From NCBI RefSeq assembly GCF_030413175.1, contig NZ_CP129212.1, forward strand, positions 1,798,001 to 1,862,000: DNA of 64,000 nucleotides, read 5' to 3'. A program made the position numbers and the translations under genes. The notes under the pieces were generated by a model. It was not told the origin of the DNA and ran no database searches. It saw only the letters and a program-made list of their open reading frames with translations. The stretch's first letter is position 1. Every line of letters starts with the position of its first letter. This document shows positions 61,704 to 64,000 of this stretch, in pieces. This stretch comes from Bradyrhizobium roseum. Lineage in GTDB: Bacteria > Pseudomonadota > Alphaproteobacteria > Rhizobiales > Xanthobacteraceae.

Positions 61704-62981
61704 ATGACGCAAATCATCGGTGCACAGCATAAAGCGGTGCGCGGGATCGGCGCATGGGTGGCCGGTCATCGTGGCACGCTGGTCGTCGTTGCCGCGACCC
61801 TTGTCGTCGCCATGGGATTCGGCGGGCTGGGATTGATCACGGTGTTCATGGGGCCGATGGAGGCCGAACTCGGTTGGTCACGGTCGGACACCAGCCTGGC
61901 CTATGCCTTCTCCACGGCGGGAATGGCGATCGGGGGCTTGTGGTGGGGACGGCTGTCCGATCGCGTGGACGTGCGGCTGCTGCTCGCGATGGGTGCCGCC
62001 GGCATGGTCGGATCGTTGCTGGCGATGTCCGCGCTGCGTTCGCTGCCGCTGTTTTACCTCGCTCACCTGGTCTACGGGGGGCTGGGCTTTTCCGTGCTGT
62101 ACGCACCTCTGGTGTCGACGAGCGGGGAGTGGTTTCCGGAGCGGCGCGGGCTGGTGATGGGCATCGTCACCGCGGGCGGTGCCGCCGGGCAGGGCCTGTT
62201 GCCGTTCTTCGCCAGCCTCGCCATCAAGGCGTTCGGCTGGCGATGGGCGTTTGTCGAAGTCGGCTGCGCGATGCTGGTCGCGCTCGCGCTCACCTTGCCG
62301 TGGCTGCGATGGCCGCAGGGGTTTCGGCCGCCCGCAGGCATCGTCGCCGATGCGCCCGCCACGTCGCGGGCCGAAACCACCACGGTGGCGATGCTGGCGG
62401 CCGCCGCCTTCTTTTGCTGCATGTGCATGGGCGTGCCGGTGGTGCACCTGGCGGGCTTTGTCAGCGCGGTCTGCGGCTCGGTGAGCGCCGGCGCTACCAG
62501 CATGGTCGTCGCGATGATGTCGGGCGCGGTCGGCCGCGTCTTTTTCGGTTCGATTGCCGACCGGATCGGCGCTCTGAAGGCCTATGCTGCCGCATCGTTT
62601 GTGCAGACTATCTGCGTGGTGGCCTTTCCGGCGCTCCAGGAAGGATGGTCCCTGATGGCGCTTTCGGCTCTGTTCGGACTGGGTTTTGCCGGCAACATGA
62701 CGTGCCTGTCGCTGTGCGTGCGCGACGCCGTCCCGGCCAGCCGGTTTGGCGGGGCGATCGGGGTGGTCATGATGGTCGCGTGGGCGGGAATGGCGGCCGG
62801 CGGTTATGCCGGTGGCGTGCTCTTCGACCTGTCGCTGAGCTACACGCCGTCGTTTGTGGTGGCAGGCGCGGCCGGTGTGCTGAACCTTGCGGTTCTGGCG
62901 GCCCTTCAGCGTTTGAGGGGCGCCGATCGCCGGTCGGCGGAACCCGATGGATACGTCGCAGGAAATGGCCTCGTGCGATAG
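61704..62981 (+). CDS. MFS transporter
   Basis: 425 residues with about twelve hydrophobic helices, beginning LVVVAATLVVAMGFGGLG and including the inter-helix motif GRLSDRVDVR between helices 2 and 3. The closest general group is the monocarboxylate/oxalate-formate antiporter-like MFS (WSRSDTSLAYAFSTAGMA region). Direction and substrate cannot be read. It starts 12 bases after the flavoprotein gene, so it probably exports or imports the substrate or product of that enzyme. Confidence 0.85.
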   Translation: MTQIIGAQHKAVRGIGAWVAGHRGTLVVVAATLVVAMGFGGLGLITVFMGPMEAELGWSRSDTSLAYAFSTAGMAIGGLWWGRLSDRVDVRLLLAMGAAGMVGSLLAMSALRSLPLFYLAHLVYGGLGFSVLYAPLVSTSGEWFPERRGLVMGIVTAGGAAGQGLLPFFASLAIKAFGWRWAFVEVGCAMLVALALTLPWLRWPQGFRPPAGIVADAPATSRAETTTVAMLAAAAFFCCMCMGVPVVHLAGFVSAVCGSVSAGATSMVVAMMSGAVGRVFFGSIADRIGALKAYAAASFVQTICVVAFPALQEGWSLMALSALFGLGFAGNMTCLSLCVRDAVPASRFGGAIGVVMMVAWAGMAAGGYAGGVLFDLSLSYTPSFVVAGAAGVLNLAVLAALQRLRGADRRSAEPDGYVAGNGLVR

Positions 62982-63037
62982 ACGGCGCTCCATCTTCCAG
63001 GCTTGGCAATTGCGGTCTTCCAATCCTAAAATGGCGC

Positions 63038-64000
63038 ATGCACTCCATCGTCGCGACACAGAAGCCGGCCGCCGCCGACGGCGCCCCGCGCCCCGCGCTG
63101 CTGCTCGACTGGTACGACCGCCATCGCCGAAGCCTGCCGTGGCGGCCGCCGGCGGGCGAGCGGGCCGATCCTTACCGGGTCTGGCTCTCCGAGATCATGC
63201 TGCAGCAGACCGGCGTCAAAACGGTCGGGCCGTATTTCCTGAAATTTCTGGCGCGCTGGCCGGATGTCACAGCGCTCGGCCGCGCCTCGCAGGATGACGT
63301 GCTGCGGATGTGGGCCGGGCTCGGCTATTATTCGCGGGCGCGCAATCTGCATGCCTGCGCGGTCGCCGTGCTGCGCGACCATGGCGGGGTGTTTCCCGAT
63401 ACCGAGGAAGGCCTGCGCCAACTGCCGGGGATCGGCCCCTACACGGCGGCCGCCATCGGCGCGATCGCGTTCGATCTCAGGACCATGCCGGTCGACGGCA
63501 ATATCGAGCGCGTGACGTCGCGGCTCTACGCAGTCGAGGAGCCGCTGCCGCAGGCCAAGCCGCGGATCCAGGAACTCGCCGCGACGCTGCTGGGCGAGTC
63601 TCGCGCCGGCGACAGTGCGCAGGCCTTGATGGACCTCGGCTCCTCGATCTGCACGCCGAAGAAGCCGGCCTGCGCGCTGTGTCCGCTGAACGAGGACTGC
63701 GCGGCGCGGGCACGCGGCGATCAGGAGACGTTTCCGCGCAAGGCGCCGAAAAAGACCGGCGCGCTGCGCCGCGGCGCGGCCTTCATCGTCACGCGCGGCG
63801 ACGAACTGCTGGTTCGCACGCGCCCCGAAAAGGGCCTGCTTGGCGGCATGACTGAAGTGCCGGGTTCGGACTGGGTTTCGCGACAGGAAGACAAGGCGGC
63901 GCTAAGCCAGGCGCCCGTGCTGAAGAACGTAACGCGCTGGCACCGCAAGGCGGGCGTCGTCACCCACGTGTTCACGCATTTTCCGCTCGAACTCGTGGTC
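63038..64000 (+). CDS. mutY: A/G-specific adenine glycosylase, 3' end outside the window
   Basis: 321 codons are visible from the ATG at 63038 (MHSIVATQKPAAADG) and the frame is still open at the window edge. The catalytic Glu is in SEIMLQQTGVKTV near residue 56, the helix-hairpin-helix in LPGIGPYTAAAIGAIAF near residue 130, the catalytic Asp in VDGNIERVTSR near residue 152, and the 4Fe-4S ligands in CTPKKPACALCPLNEDC near residues 208-224. The C-terminal Nudix-like domain that recognises 8-oxoG has begun (VTRGDELLVRTRPEKGLLGG, abridged: RPEKGLLGG). It removes adenine opposite 8-oxoguanine. Confidence 0.93.
   Translation, partial: MHSIVATQKPAAADGAPRPALLLDWYDRHRRSLPWRPPAGERADPYRVWLSEIMLQQTGVKTVGPYFLKFLARWPDVTALGRASQDDVLRMWAGLGYYSRARNLHACAVAVLRDHGGVFPDTEEGLRQLPGIGPYTAAAIGAIAFDLRTMPVDGNIERVTSRLYAVEEPLPQAKPRIQELAATLLGESRAGDSAQALMDLGSSICTPKKPACALCPLNEDCAARARGDQETFPRKAPKKTGALRRGAAFIVTRGDELLVRTRPEKGLLGGMTEVPGSDWVSRQEDKAALSQAPVLKNVTRWHRKAGVVTHVFTHFPLELVV

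Overview
The window looks like a chromosomal segment of a high-GC alphaproteobacterium of the Bradyrhizobium/Rhodopseudomonas group. Supporting signs are the fused cytochrome b/c1 gene (fbcH) behind a Rieske gene, the fused trpE(G) gene with a short Trp-Trp leader peptide, the RamB/ScfR-type regulator divergent from isocitrate lyase, alphaproteobacterial-style Zur palindromes, and several families of short palindromic intergenic repeats that I recognise from that group. The assignment rests on gene architecture, not on a database search. I see no rRNA, tRNA, CRISPR array, transposase or prophage.

Layout. 0-5.4 kb: an orphan three-subunit molybdenum hydroxylase (FAD, 2Fe-2S and Mo subunits), a DinB-like protein and a VOC protein, separated by palindromic repeats. 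5.4-9.8 kb: a small zinc-ribbon protein, a cytochrome c, an HWE histidine kinase/response regulator pair and the XRE/DUF2083 regulator. 10-17.7 kb: aceA, DUF4170, membrane and glycine-rich proteins, a phosphoesterase, Nudix, a polytopic membrane protein next to a GT2 glycosyltransferase, and a GNAT enzyme. 17.8-24.2 kb: a CPA2 antiporter, then a zinc-starvation locus in which two perfect palindromes of Zur-box type flank divergent transcription of (i) a DUF2946-like protein plus TonB receptor and (ii) a CobW/ZigA-type GTPase. 24.3-31.1 kb: a tightly coupled MoxR-DUF58-DUF4159-membrane protein operon. 31.4-34.2 kb: an overlapping DUF1285-CoA diphosphatase-DUF6111-CCA transferase operon. 34.3-38 kb: HAD, an acidic-tailed small protein, hemF, and trmL-queE-queD. 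38.3-41.8 kb: the bc1 complex and dienelactone hydrolase. 42.9-45.0 kb: a visibly AT-richer patch with a DUF374 acyltransferase and an uncharacterised two-gene membrane-protein pair. 45-49.1 kb: an extradiol dioxygenase-like protein, then trpL-trpE(G)-apt. 49.2-54.2 kb: a GIY-YIG-like protein, two P-loop ATPases, an M48 protease with LemA, and an Rsm22-like methyltransferase. 54.3-64 kb: smc-dsbA-DUF721 on the minus strand and mutY on the plus strand, separated by a higA/osmC/flavoprotein/MFS block.

Most of the window is ordinary core metabolism. The features most worth a second look are the Zur-controlled divergon, the trp attenuator whose promoter spacing predicts a leaderless peptide mRNA, the AT-rich two-gene membrane module, a QueD homologue without the usual catalytic cysteine position, and the tandem P-loop ATPases of unknown function.
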